Source: Alphaproteobacteria bacterium (GTDB taxonomy: Bacteria; Myxococcota_A; UBA796; GCA-2862545). From it: 64,000 bases of DNA. The notes under the pieces were generated by a model. The model worked only from the letters and a program-made list of their open reading frames with translations. It was not told the DNA's origin and made no database searches. This document shows positions 25,024-33,142 of the stretch, in pieces. The stretch spans positions 1 through 64,000 of the forward strand of contig JACKEQ010000013.1 of the NCBI GenBank assembly GCA_020632885.1. The letters are read 5' to 3'. The translations under genes and the position numbers were made by a program. Each line of letters starts with the position of its first letter. The first letter of the stretch is position 1.

Positions 25024-25431
25024 ATGACCCGCATCCACCTGTCCCTGCCCACCCACGACGTCGACGCCACCACGGCCTTCTACACGGCCCTGTTCGGCGA
25101 GGGGCCCGACAAGGTGCGCCCCGACGGCTACCGGCGCTTCGCGCCTGCCGATCACCCCATCGTGCTCTCGCTGATGCCGGGCTCCCCGCGCGACGTCGGC
25201 ATGCCGGAGCATTGGGGTCTGCGATTCAGCGACGTCGCGTCCACCAAGGCCGCGTGGGAGCGCGCGAAGGGCGCGGGCCTCGACGTGCGTACCGAGGGCG
25301 AGGTCACCTGCTGCTGGGCCGTCCAGCAGAAGGCGTGGGCCACGGACCCCGACGGGCGGAGCTGGGAGCTCTACACCGTCACGGACGACGCACCAGCGGC
25401 GAACCCCGAGCGCTCGGCATGCTGCGCGTGA
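25024..25431 (+). CDS. arsI: ArsI/CadI-type VOC family protein
   Basis: 135 residues from ATG 25024 (GAGGAGG upstream). It is a vicinal-oxygen-chelate fold protein starting RIHLSLPTHDVDATTAFYTALFG. The middle CCWAVQQKAWATDPDG resembles the thiol pair and metal site of ArsI, the Fe(II) dioxygenase that cleaves C-As bonds of trivalent organoarsenicals, and the C-terminus ends CCA, as in ArsI/CadI. The second half ends WELYTV with the Glu ligand. The overlap with the sigma factor gene that follows links it to a stress-response unit. No arsR, arsC or arsenite exporter is adjacent. Confidence 0.8.
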   Translation: MTRIHLSLPTHDVDATTAFYTALFGEGPDKVRPDGYRRFAPADHPIVLSLMPGSPRDVGMPEHWGLRFSDVASTKAAWERAKGAGLDVRTEGEVTCCWAVQQKAWATDPDGRSWELYTVTDDAPAANPERSACCA

Positions 25432-25934
25432 CCCGGGCCGTCCGCGAGGATCTCCTCGGCATCGCCCGGCGCATCACCGGGGATGTCGCGGAGGCCGAGG
25501 ATGTCGTGCAGGACGCGCTCCTCGCGCTCCACGAGGCGGACGCGGTGGAGCGGCCGGACGTCTGGCTGCGCGCGGTCACGCGCAACCGGGCCCTCGACCG
25601 GGTGCGTGCCCGCAAGCCCACCGACGCCGTCGAGGGGCTGGTGGGCGACGAGGCGGGGCACGACACGGCAGGCACCGACGCCGTGGCCGCGTGGCTGCCG
25701 TGGATCGTGGAGACCCTGCCGGAGCCCTACCGCACGGCCGTCCGGCGGGTGGACCTCGAGGAGGTGCCCCAGGCCACGTTCGCCGCGGAGGCCGGGCTCT
25801 CCGCGAGCGGGGCGCGCACGCGGGTGCAGCGCGGACGTCGCATGCTCCACGAGCGCCTGGTCACGTGCTGTCCGGTGCGGTTCGAGGACGGGGAGGTCGT
25901 GGACACCGGCGTCGCGGGGTGCCAGCGCTGCTGA
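25419..25934 (+). CDS. SigZ-like ECF RNA polymerase sigma factor
   Basis: 171 residues from ATG 25419, inside the last codons of the arsI-like gene. Region 2 is DLLGIARRITGDVAEAEDVVQDALLAL with the DAEDVVQ-type core, and RVRARKP ends it; region 4 is LPEPYRTAVRRVDLEEVPQATFAAEAGLS with the helix-turn-helix, then GARTRVQRGRRMLHERL. After region 4 comes a cysteine-rich tail, TCCPVRFEDG and CQRC, as in SigZ-like factors. The four or five cysteines could bind metal or react with thiol stress and so couple activity to toxic metals or oxidants, which fits the ArsI-like neighbour. No anti-sigma gene is present. Confidence 0.85.
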   Translation: MLRVTRAVREDLLGIARRITGDVAEAEDVVQDALLALHEADAVERPDVWLRAVTRNRALDRVRARKPTDAVEGLVGDEAGHDTAGTDAVAAWLPWIVETLPEPYRTAVRRVDLEEVPQATFAAEAGLSASGARTRVQRGRRMLHERLVTCCPVRFEDGEVVDTGVAGCQRC

Positions 25935-26007
25935 GCGCCGCGCACAACGGACTGTTCCAGTGGCCGTGGGCGCGAACGGGGACGACGTTGCACCCGAGGA
26001 GGACACC

Positions 26008-27021
26008 ATGTCCGTCGTTCTCGAGACCTTCCCGCTCGGCTTCCCGTTCCACACCTTCGACCCCTTCCTGTTCTGCGTGCACCACGACGACAGGTACCCG
26101 AAGGGCAACGCGCAGCTCGGCCCCGACGTGTCGCTCGCGGGCCGGAACCTGGGCCAGGACTTCACGATCAAGGACGGCTTCCGGATGTACCACGGACGCG
26201 TGGTGCCGGGCTTCCCGCGCCATCCGCACCGCGGCTTCGAGACCGTCACCCTCGTGCGGAAGGGCCGGATCGACCACTCCGACAGCCTCGGAGCCCGGGC
26301 TCGCTTCGGCGGCGGCGACGTGCAGTGGATGACGGCCGGGAACGGCATCGAGCACTGCGAGATGTTCCCGATGCTCCACACGGACAAGGGGAACCACGTC
26401 GAGCTCTTCCAGATCTGGCTGAACCTCCCGGCCCGGAGCAAGCGGGTCGCGCCGCACTTCAAGATGCTCTGGGGCCACACCCTGCCCACGGTCACCGTGC
26501 ACGACGACGCCGACCGCCCCGTCGAGGTGGCCTGCGTCGCCGGCGGGCTCGCGGGAGGCCCCATCCCGGCGCCGCCACCGGCGAGCTGGGCGGCGGACCC
26601 CGCCAACGAGGTCGTCATCGCCACCATCCGGCTCGGGGAGAACGCGACGTACACGCTGCCCGCGGCGTCTCCGGGCCTCAACCGCGCCCTCTACGCGTTC
26701 GTGGACGGCGAGGTGACGGTCGACGGCACCAGGCTCGTCGAAGGGGTCGGTGCGCGCCTGCGCAGCGACGCCCCCGCCACCATCGTGAACGGGCCGCGAT
26801 TCACCGAGCTCCTCCTGCTCCAGGGCCGCCCCATCGGTGAGCCCGTGGTGAAGTACGGGCCCTTCGTGATGAACAGCGAGCCGGAGATCCACCAGGCCTT
26901 CGCGGACTACCGGGCGGGCCGGTTCGGCCGGTGGCCCTGGCCGAAGGACGATCCGGTGCACGACCGGGACATCGACCGCTTCGCCCAGCACGCGGACGGC
27001 ACGATGGACACGCCCACCTGA
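26008..27021 (+). CDS. Pirin family protein
   Basis: 337 residues from ATG 26008 (GAGGAGG upstream). The pirin cupin motif is clear: FPRHPHRGFETVTLVRKGRI followed by HSDS and the segment DVQWMTAGNGIEHCEMF, with the metal ligands His, His, His and Glu of the N-terminal cupin. A second cupin follows in the C-terminal half. Pirins bind iron and act as redox-sensitive transcription co-regulators or as quercetinases. It is downstream of arsI and the ECF sigma factor in the same direction, 73 bases on, and may belong to the same stress regulon. Confidence 0.93.
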   Translation: MSVVLETFPLGFPFHTFDPFLFCVHHDDRYPKGNAQLGPDVSLAGRNLGQDFTIKDGFRMYHGRVVPGFPRHPHRGFETVTLVRKGRIDHSDSLGARARFGGGDVQWMTAGNGIEHCEMFPMLHTDKGNHVELFQIWLNLPARSKRVAPHFKMLWGHTLPTVTVHDDADRPVEVACVAGGLAGGPIPAPPPASWAADPANEVVIATIRLGENATYTLPAASPGLNRALYAFVDGEVTVDGTRLVEGVGARLRSDAPATIVNGPRFTELLLLQGRPIGEPVVKYGPFVMNSEPEIHQAFADYRAGRFGRWPWPKDDPVHDRDIDRFAQHADGTMDTPT

Positions 27022-27474
27022 TCACAAGAGCTCGGTGAGCGCCTCGGGCACGTCGGCCGCCGTTCCGGCCGGCCGGCCCGCGAGCAGCGTGGCGAGGCGA
27101 CGGTGCTCGCCGCGCGTGAGCCCGCCGACCATCTGGAAGCTCGAGGAACCGAGCCGCAGGGTCTGGTAGTCCACGGAGGCCTCCACGCGCTGCCCGCCGA
27201 ACGTGACGCCCGAGGTGTCGACGGTGAACGTGATCTCCTCCTGGCCGGCCTCCTTGGGGAGGTAGACCATGCCGGCGAGGAGCACCGGGCTCAGCGCGAC
27301 GGCCAGCCAGAGGGGGAAGGCGAGGAGCAGCACCACCCCGAACACCGCCATGAGCGCGAGCATCGGGCGCTGGCTCTCGGCCGGTCGCTCGACGAGCACC
27401 CTCACCTCGGCACCGTCGAGCCCGGGCTCGATCGCGAGCGGGAACCGCTGGCTGAGCTCCGCTGGTCCGTCCAT
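27022..27474 (-). CDS. Small membrane protein with PH-like tail, unknown function
   Basis: 150 residues. Two adjacent hydrophobic segments (MLALMAVFGVVLLLAFPLWL and the following AVALSPVLLAGMVYL) sit at about residues 38-75. The C-terminal part EEITFTVDTSGVTFGGQRVEASVDYQTL is a short beta-rich segment as in bacterial PH-like domains. No catalytic motif. Its stop codon touches the stop of the convergent pirin gene with no gap. The family is unknown to me. Confidence 0.7.
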   Translation of the reverse strand: MDGPAELSQRFPLAIEPGLDGAEVRVLVERPAESQRPMLALMAVFGVVLLLAFPLWLAVALSPVLLAGMVYLPKEAGQEEITFTVDTSGVTFGGQRVEASVDYQTLRLGSSSFQMVGGLTRGEHRRLATLLAGRPAGTAADVPEALTELL

Positions 27475-27518
27475 CTCGCCTCCCGCGACCGTCAGGATAT
27501 CCCGTGGGCGGAGGGACC

Positions 27519-28022
27519 ATGAGGATCCAGGCCGGATGGCGACACGCGCCCAGCCTCGCGCTCTCCCTGGTTCCCGGGGTGGGGTTCGTGCTCGCGCTCC
27601 CTGCCGTGGCCTCCGATCCCCGGTTCGCCTTCGTGGTCCGACCGCTCGACTGGCCCTGGCAGCTCGCGGTCGTCGCGGTGGCGGGCTCGATCGCGACCGC
27701 GGCGGGCGTGGCGGACTGGGTGTACCACCGCACGGCGGATGTCCGCATCGGGCCCAACGAGCGGCGCGCCGAGCTCCTGGCCCTGCTGTTCGGGGGCGTG
27801 CCGACCTTCCTGCTGCTCGCCGCGGCGACCGTCGCCGACCGCCCGGGTCCGTTCCTGCTCCCGATCCTGGCGACCCTCATCTTCACGGTGTTCGCGGTGG
27901 CCTGGGACGAGCTGCTGTTCCACCGCCGCCGCTGCGGACCCCTGGAGAACGCGCTCCACCGCACGCTCACCGTGGGTCACGCGGTCGCGTTCCTGGCGTG
28001 GATGGACTTCGTGTACCGATGA
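27519..28022 (+). CDS. Small membrane protein, partner of the metallophosphoesterase
   Basis: 167 residues from ATG 27519 (GGAGGGACC upstream). Four hydrophobic segments: SLALSLVPGVGFVLALPAV, LAVVAVAGSIATAAGVA, LLALLFGGVPTFLLLAAATV and ILATLIFTVFAVAW. Family unknown. The stop overlaps the next start codon in ATGA, so the two proteins are made together; this one is a candidate membrane partner of the phosphoesterase. Confidence 0.75.
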   Translation: MRIQAGWRHAPSLALSLVPGVGFVLALPAVASDPRFAFVVRPLDWPWQLAVVAVAGSIATAAGVADWVYHRTADVRIGPNERRAELLALLFGGVPTFLLLAAATVADRPGPFLLPILATLIFTVFAVAWDELLFHRRRCGPLENALHRTLTVGHAVAFLAWMDFVYR

Positions 28023-29212
28023 CGGGAGCCCGCTGGTACGCCGCGTCGGCCGCGCTCTACGACGCCCCCGACAGCCCGCTGCCGGCGCTCGCCCGCGGTG
28101 CGGCGCACGGAGACCCCGCGGCCATGGCGTCCTTCGTGGCCGCCACCCTCGGGCTCGTCCGCGGGGAGGTCGTGAGCGCACGACCGGCGCCGGAGCTCGC
28201 CCGGCTCCTGGCCGCCAAGTACGCCCTCGCCCTCGCGGGAGGCCTGTGTGCCGCGCCGTTCGGGGGCTTCCTGCCCTTCGCGCTCGTCTTCTACGCCATC
28301 GAGGCGCAGATGGTGTTCCTGGCCCCGGCCCTGCTCGATCACCCGGGGCTGACGCGACGCGAGCTCCTCGCGCACTGCCGCGACCTCACGGGACGCACCG
28401 GCGGCACCGTGGCCACGATGCGAACCGTCCTCCCCATCGCCGTCCGCATGCTGCTCGGCGGCCTGCCGAGCGGTGACCCCGTGCGCGCCTGGAGCCTCGG
28501 GGCCATCGCGGTGGTCCTCTGGTACGAAGACCTCCTCGCCCGGCCGCCCGCCACCACGGCGTCCCACGCGCACCTCGACGTGGGGGGCCACGCCCCCCTG
28601 CACGTCCGCGAGGAGGCCGTCGACCTGGGGCTCGGTCTCACCCTCCTGCACGCCTCCGACCTCCACCTCCGCGCGAACGGGCGCAGCGCGCGGGTCGTGG
28701 AGGGCGTCGTCCACGCGGCCCGGGGGGTCGACGCGGTGCTGCTGGGCGGCGATCTGCTGGATGGACCCTCCGGGGAGCCCCTGCTCACCGACCTCGTGCG
28801 CCGGTGCCCCCGCGTGCTCGCCATCCCCGGCAACCACGACCGCTGGGTCGGCGTCGGCCGCGTACGGCGGGCGGTCGAGCGCGGGGGTGGCACCTGGCTC
28901 ACCGGAGAGGCCCTGGTCGGCGGGCTCGTCGTGGGCACCGGGGGCACGCCGTCCGCGCGGCCCGCCCTCCTCCTCGTGCACGAGCCCCGTCAGGCCGTCG
29001 GGGGCTGGGACCTGGCGGTGGCGGGACACCTGCACGGCGGCCAGGTCGTGCTCGTCGAGCGCACCAGGATGTGGCCCGGCGCCATCCTGGACGGGCGCAC
29101 CGGGCGCCGGTTCGTGGTGGACGGCACTCCGCTCCTGGTCAGCCGTGGCGCGTCGGACACCCTGCCCGTGCGCTGGCGCTGCCCCCGCGAGGTGCTCCGG
29201 ATCGCCCTCTGA
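28019..29212 (+). CDS. Membrane-associated metallophosphoesterase
   Basis: 397 residues from ATG 28019. The N-terminal 195 residues have two or three hydrophobic stretches (KYALALAGGLCAAPFGGFLPFALVFYAIE) and no known domain. The C-terminal half is a calcineurin-like phosphoesterase with every metal motif: LLHASDLHLRANG (DxH), LLGGDLLDG (GDxxD), IPGNHDRW (GNHD), LLVHEP and the final AGHLHGGQ (GHxH). The closest known layout is the YaeI type, which acts on lipid diphosphates such as UDP-diacylglucosamine, but the N-terminal region differs, so I do not assign a substrate. Coupled to the small membrane protein upstream. Confidence 0.88.
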   Translation: MTGARWYAASAALYDAPDSPLPALARGAAHGDPAAMASFVAATLGLVRGEVVSARPAPELARLLAAKYALALAGGLCAAPFGGFLPFALVFYAIEAQMVFLAPALLDHPGLTRRELLAHCRDLTGRTGGTVATMRTVLPIAVRMLLGGLPSGDPVRAWSLGAIAVVLWYEDLLARPPATTASHAHLDVGGHAPLHVREEAVDLGLGLTLLHASDLHLRANGRSARVVEGVVHAARGVDAVLLGGDLLDGPSGEPLLTDLVRRCPRVLAIPGNHDRWVGVGRVRRAVERGGGTWLTGEALVGGLVVGTGGTPSARPALLLVHEPRQAVGGWDLAVAGHLHGGQVVLVERTRMWPGAILDGRTGRRFVVDGTPLLVSRGASDTLPVRWRCPREVLRIAL

Positions 29213-29707
29213 TCAGGCGGCCTCGAGCCCGAGCACGCCGTCCAGCTGGGCCTGTGCGGCCTTCAGACCCTCGATCATCCCCATGGCGACGAGCTGCTCC
29301 ATGGCCTCGATGGACGGGAAGCGGGACACCGCGACGTAGCGCGAGCCGCCCGGCGTGGACTCGAACTCCATCTCCATGATGGTGCCCGGTAGATCGTCGT
29401 TCGGCGTGCCGTCCGGCTGGCAGAAGCCGTCCACGAACGTGAACCCACGGCCCGGGTGCACCTCCGTGAACCGCCAGTAGCCCCCGCTCTTCTGCCCTTC
29501 CGGGCCGGTCATGTGGTACTCGGCCTTCCCGCCCACCTTCAGGTCGAACGCCGTGAACGTGGCCGGCCACGTGGGCGGGCCCCAGAAGCGCTCGAGCTGG
29601 CGCGGGTCGGTCCACGCCGCCCAGAGACGCTCGACGGGGACGGCGTAGTCACCGACCACGGTGAGCGTGAGGGTCTCGGCATCGGGGATCACGGACGTGA
29701 TGGGCAT
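29213..29707 (-). CDS. SRPBCC (AHSA1-type) ligand-binding protein
   Basis: 164 residues from ATG 29707, preceded by GAGGAGTGACC. It has the START/Bet v1-like pattern of activator of Hsp90 homologue 1: VPVERLWAAWTDPRQLERFWGPP at the N-terminus and GGSRYVAVSRFPSIEAMEQLVAMG near the end, with a hydrophobic pocket between. Such proteins bind small hydrophobic ligands. It is the second gene of an ArsR-SRPBCC pair, five bases after the ArsR stop; this arrangement is common, and the ArsR usually represses the SRPBCC gene. Confidence 0.9.
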   Translation of the reverse strand: MPITSVIPDAETLTLTVVGDYAVPVERLWAAWTDPRQLERFWGPPTWPATFTAFDLKVGGKAEYHMTGPEGQKSGGYWRFTEVHPGRGFTFVDGFCQPDGTPNDDLPGTIMEMEFESTPGGSRYVAVSRFPSIEAMEQLVAMGMIEGLKAAQAQLDGVLGLEAA

Positions 29708-29712
29708 CGGGG

Positions 29713-30036
29713 TCACTCCTCGGGTTCGGCCAGGATGGCGTCGAGCTGGATGTCGCGCTGGCGCCAGATCGCCTCGAGCTCGGCGAGCGCTCTGCGGGCA
29801 CGGGCGAGCTGCTCGGGTTCGGCGCGCACGAGGCGCTCGCGCCCGCTGGGGATCTTGCTGACCAACCCTGCGGACTCGAGCACCGCGACGTGCTTCTGCA
29901 CGGCGGCGAAGGACATGGCGTAGTCGGCCGCGAGCCCGCTCACGGACACGGAGCCCACGAGCGTACGGCGCACGATGTCCCTCCGGGTGGCGTCCGCCAG
30001 CGCCCTGAAGAGGCGATCGAGCTCGTCGTCGGCCAT
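29713..30036 (-). CDS. ArsR-family winged-helix repressor
   Basis: 107 residues from ATG 30036; a start at ATG 30051 inside the palindrome would add five residues. The winged helix is typical: LDRLFRALADATRRDIVRRTL, then LAADYAMSFAAVQKHVAVLESAGLV with the recognition helix, then KIPSGRERLVRAEPEQL. The metal-binding Cys motif of classical ArsR is absent, which fits the metal-independent group found next to SRPBCC genes. No Shine-Dalgarno sequence precedes either start, so the mRNA may be nearly leaderless. A perfect operator-like palindrome overlaps the start. Confidence 0.92.
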   Translation of the reverse strand: MADDELDRLFRALADATRRDIVRRTLVGSVSVSGLAADYAMSFAAVQKHVAVLESAGLVSKIPSGRERLVRAEPEQLARARRALAELEAIWRQRDIQLDAILAEPEE

Positions 30037-30039
30037 TCG

Positions 30040-30057
30040 TACAACCATATGGTTGTA
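30040..30057. promoter_or_regulatory. Perfect 18-bp palindrome TACAACCATATGGTTGTA (ArsR operator)
   Basis: The sequence reads the same on both strands over all 18 bases. It lies 3 to 21 bases upstream of the arsR start codon and ends 2 bases before the stop of the upstream gene. ACAACC-N4-GGTTGT palindromes are the usual operators of ArsR repressors paired with SRPBCC genes, so this is almost surely where the ArsR dimer binds to shut off its own operon. Confidence 0.85.
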
Positions 30058-30059
30058 TG

Positions 30060-31067
30060 TTAGCCGAGCGTCCCGGGGCCCGCAAGCGTGCGGTAGCGAC
30101 GGAGCTCGACACGATCGGGCGGCGGCGTGAAGTCCGCGTACCCGAGGCGCCTGTAGAAGCCCTGCGCGCCCCGTGTGTGCAGGCCGATCCACGCGCAGCC
30201 ACGCACAGCCGGGTGGCTCTCCAGGAGGCCGATCAGGCGCCGCCCGAGCCCCTCGCCATGGAGGTCGTCGCGGACGGCCACGTCCATGACGTAGGCGAGC
30301 TTCCCTCCGTCCGCGACGGCCCGCGCGGTCGCCACGAGCTCCCCGTCCCGCTCGAGCCCCACCCACGCGGTCGAGCCCAGGTGGGCCGCCGCAACGGTGG
30401 CGTCGGACCACATCGTGTTCCAGTACCGGTCGCGGACGAGGGCCACGGCCTCCCCCACCCTGGCGTCAGGGACCCGGAGCAGCGCGCGCCCTCCCGGGAA
30501 GGTCAGCCACCCGGGGGTCCTCCCCGCCAGATCGATGGCGAGCTGGAGACGCCCGTCCACGCCGTTCCCACCGCGCTCCCAGAGCCCCCGGGTCACCCGC
30601 TCCCAGTCAGGAGCGGCGAGGTTGCCGCCCACCTTCACGCGCGTGGTCGGCTCACCGTCGAGTCGGAGCACGAGCACACCCTGCAACGGACCCGCGTACA
30701 TCGGATCTTCCGCGCTCAGCGGGCGGTAGCCGCCCTCGGGCTGCCAGCGCTCCATCATGGACTGGAGCACGGCCGCCTTCTCCGCGGGCTCCACGACCTC
30801 CACGAGCGTCCCGCGCACCTCGGTCGATCGGAACCACGTCGTGGCCGGACAGGCTCGCTCGGGGTGCCGCAGCCAGCTCGGCACCACCGCGAGGACCTCC
30901 TGAGCCACGAGGACTGCCGGCCTGCCTGCCCAGTCCGCATGCCCACGACGTCCGTGCAGGTACACCCCGCCCCCGTGCACGATCGGGTGCACCGGCCGCA
31001 CCACGGGACCGTCCTCCCGCATGACGCAGAGCTGCGCCAGCCCGAGCTTCTCGAAGAGCTCCATCAC
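30060..31067 (-). CDS. Fusion of a flavin-reductase-like (PNPOx) domain with a GNAT acetyltransferase
   Basis: 335 residues. The N-terminal half (about 1-195) is a split-barrel domain of the pyridoxamine-phosphate-oxidase-like kind: LCVMREDGPVVRPVHPIVHGG, then GVYLHGRRGHADWAG and RSTEVRGTLVEVVEP, which resembles the FMN-binding negative regulator class (PF12900). The C-terminal half is a GNAT domain: AYVMDVAVRDDLHGEGLGRRLIG for acetyl-CoA binding and GAQGFYRRLGYADF at the end. Joined in one chain they would make a bifunctional protein or a sensor-enzyme. It lies downstream of a MocR-type regulator in the same direction, with a 73-base gap. Substrates unknown. Confidence 0.85.
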   Translation of the reverse strand: MMELFEKLGLAQLCVMREDGPVVRPVHPIVHGGGVYLHGRRGHADWAGRPAVLVAQEVLAVVPSWLRHPERACPATTWFRSTEVRGTLVEVVEPAEKAAVLQSMMERWQPEGGYRPLSAEDPMYAGPLQGVLVLRLDGEPTTRVKVGGNLAAPDWERVTRGLWERGGNGVDGRLQLAIDLAGRTPGWLTFPGGRALLRVPDARVGEAVALVRDRYWNTMWSDATVAAAHLGSTAWVGLERDGELVATARAVADGGKLAYVMDVAVRDDLHGEGLGRRLIGLLESHPAVRGCAWIGLHTRGAQGFYRRLGYADFTPPPDRVELRRYRTLAGPGTLG

Positions 31068-31140
31068 TCACCTCCCGGCCTCCCGTCACCCGGTCCGGCA
31101 CTTCGGATAGGACCGGTTCTCGAACGATTCGGTGTACCGG

Positions 31141-32526
31141 TCAGCGCGCGGCAGCGAGGCGCGCGATGGCCTCGAGCAGCTCGGGGGGGTCGTGGGCCGA
31201 GAACCCCACGCGCAGCCCGGCCGGCTGGGCCCCACCGAGCTCCAGCGAGCTCGCCACGTACACCTCGCGCTCGAGGGCCCGGGCCGTCCAGCCGGCCAGA
31301 TCCTCGTCCGGGACGTGCAGCCACACCCCGAGGCCTCCGGGACACCGACCCACCGCGAGATCCCCGAGGTGGGCCGCGAGCCCGTCCAGCACGACCGTTC
31401 TGCGCTCCTCGTACACCCGGCGCATGCGGCGCACGTGCCGACCGATCTCGCCATCGTCCAGGAGCTCCGCCAGGGCGGCCTCCAGCGGCGCGTCCCCCTG
31501 CCGGTCCACGGCACGCCGCACATCGGCCACGCGGGCGAGGAAGGGACGGGGTCCGCGCAGCCACCCGATGCGGAGCCCGGGAGCGAAGGCCTTCGAGAGG
31601 GTGCCGATGTACACGACCACGCCGTGCCGGTCGCGTCCGGCGAGGGGCACCAGCGGCCGGCCCTCCCAGTGCAGCTCGTGGTCGTAGTCGTCCTCGAGGA
31701 TCGGGAAGCGCCTGTCGCGCGCGAGCGCCAGGAGCTGCTCCCGCCGGGTCGCCGAGAGCAGGGCGCCCGTCGGGTACTGGTGGTGCGGGGTCACGTAGAC
31801 GCCCTTCAGGTCGGGCCGGGCGGCCACCTCGTCCACCACGAGCCCGTCCTCGTCGATCGGAAGGGGCACGGGCACCGCCCCGGCGAGCCGCAGCGCGTCC
31901 CAGGCCGGACCGTACCCGAGCGCCTCGACCCCCACGCGGTCTCCAGGCCGGAACAACACCTGCGCCGCGAGGAACAGGGCCTGTTGCGCGCCGCGGGTCA
32001 CCACCACGTCCTCCGGCCCTCCCGGCAGGCCCCGGGTCGCTTCCAACCAGGCCGCCAGGGACCTCCGGAAGCGCGGCAGGCCCGCGGGGTCGCCGTAGTC
32101 CACGAGCCGCCGGCCCCGCCCACGGAGGACCCGGCGCAGCGCGCGCCCCAGCGCATCGAGCGGAAGGAGACGGAGGTCGGGCTGGCCGGCCACCAATCGG
32201 AACCTCGCCTCCCGGGGCTCCCGGCCCGCCACCCGCGCGGTGGGGAGGGTGAACCCGGCCGTGCCCACCGTCGATTCGGCCCGAGAGGGGCCCACGGGGG
32301 CCGCCAGCACGAACGTCCCACCACCCGGACGTGTCTCCACCCAGCCCTGGGCGCGCAGATCGGCGTAGGCGCGCACCACGGTGTTCCGATGGAGCCCCAC
32401 CCAGCCACCGAGCTGGCGGGTACCCGGGAGGCACTCACCCGGAGCCAGCCTGCCCCGCCGGATGTCGGCCACCACCGCCTCCGCGAGGTCCACCGCGCCG
32501 GTCACCGCTGTTCCGGGAACGTACAC
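31141..32526 (-). CDS. MocR/PdxR-type GntR-aminotransferase regulator
   Basis: 461 residues from GTG 32526, which is preceded by GGAGGGGAAGGG; the longer frame up to 32778 has no coding character. The N-terminal winged helix is LAEAVVADIRRGRLAPGECLPGTRQLGG, followed by LHRNTVVRAYADL. The rest is a fold-type I aminotransferase domain with EDDYDHELHW and the PLP lysine in GTLSKAFAPGLRIGW. MocR proteins use PLP as a signal or sensor; PdxR controls PLP synthesis. The next gene downstream has a PNPOx-like domain, which would suit a vitamin B6 theme, but pdxS/pdxT genes are absent. It is divergent from the glutathione peroxidase. Confidence 0.93.
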   Translation of the reverse strand: MYVPGTAVTGAVDLAEAVVADIRRGRLAPGECLPGTRQLGGWVGLHRNTVVRAYADLRAQGWVETRPGGGTFVLAAPVGPSRAESTVGTAGFTLPTARVAGREPREARFRLVAGQPDLRLLPLDALGRALRRVLRGRGRRLVDYGDPAGLPRFRRSLAAWLEATRGLPGGPEDVVVTRGAQQALFLAAQVLFRPGDRVGVEALGYGPAWDALRLAGAVPVPLPIDEDGLVVDEVAARPDLKGVYVTPHHQYPTGALLSATRREQLLALARDRRFPILEDDYDHELHWEGRPLVPLAGRDRHGVVVYIGTLSKAFAPGLRIGWLRGPRPFLARVADVRRAVDRQGDAPLEAALAELLDDGEIGRHVRRMRRVYEERRTVVLDGLAAHLGDLAVGRCPGGLGVWLHVPDEDLAGWTARALEREVYVASSLELGGAQPAGLRVGFSAHDPPELLEAIARLAAAR

Positions 32527-32587
32527 GGACCCTTCCCCTCCGAGGCGCCAGGACCGAGGATACGGGAAGCGGTCTGGAGGGGACAGG

Positions 32588-33142
32588 ATGCTCGACAAGG
32601 CGAAGAAGGCGATCACCAAGACGGTCACCCGCGCGGCGTACGGCGCCCCGCCCGAGGGGGGCCCCGAGAGCCTGGAGGGCATCGGCCTCACGGGTCTCGA
32701 CGGCGCACCCCTGGACCCCGGGGCCATCGCCGGGAAGGTCGTGCTCTTCGTGAACGTGGCGAGCCGCTGTGGGCTCACGCCTCAGTACGCCCAGCTCGTC
32801 GAGCTCCAGCAGCGCTACGCCGACCGTGGCTTCACGGTGGTCGGCACGCCGTGCAACCAGTTCCTCGGGCAGGAGCCCGGGTCCGCCGAGGAGATCGCGC
32901 AGTTCTGCTCGGTCACGTACGGCGTGGACTTCCCGCTGCTCGCCAAAGCCGACGTGAACGGGTCCAACCGGGCGCCCCTCTACCAGTTCCTGATCGGCAG
33001 CGAGGCCGGCGGGGGCGACGACATCTCCTGGAACTTCGAGAAGTTCCTCGTGGGCCGCGACGGCGCCGTGCTCGCGCGCTTCTCGCCCCGCACGACGCCC
33101 GATGCGCCCGAGGTGATCACGGCGATCGAGGGCGCTCTCTGA
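32588..33142 (+). CDS. Glutathione peroxidase family protein
   Basis: 184 residues from ATG 32588. Catalytic Cys61 is in VASRCGLTPQY, with the partner residues in GTPCNQFLGQEPG (Gln) and WNFEKFLVG (Trp/Asn). It is the cysteine rather than the selenocysteine form. The first 25 residues (LDKAKKAITKTVTRAAYGAPP) are an amphipathic helix before the usual start of the fold and could be a targeting or membrane-surface segment. Reduces hydroperoxides, probably with thioredoxin, as most bacterial Cys-GPx proteins do. Its end overlaps the convergent histidine kinase by 26 bases. Confidence 0.93.
   Translation: MLDKAKKAITKTVTRAAYGAPPEGGPESLEGIGLTGLDGAPLDPGAIAGKVVLFVNVASRCGLTPQYAQLVELQQRYADRGFTVVGTPCNQFLGQEPGSAEEIAQFCSVTYGVDFPLLAKADVNGSNRAPLYQFLIGSEAGGGDDISWNFEKFLVGRDGAVLARFSPRTTPDAPEVITAIEGAL

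Noticed and set aside
27022..29212. A resemblance of the phosphoesterase unit to the LpxG/YaeI class
   Set aside because: Only the catalytic motifs agree; the long N-terminal membrane region differs, so no specific substrate was assigned.
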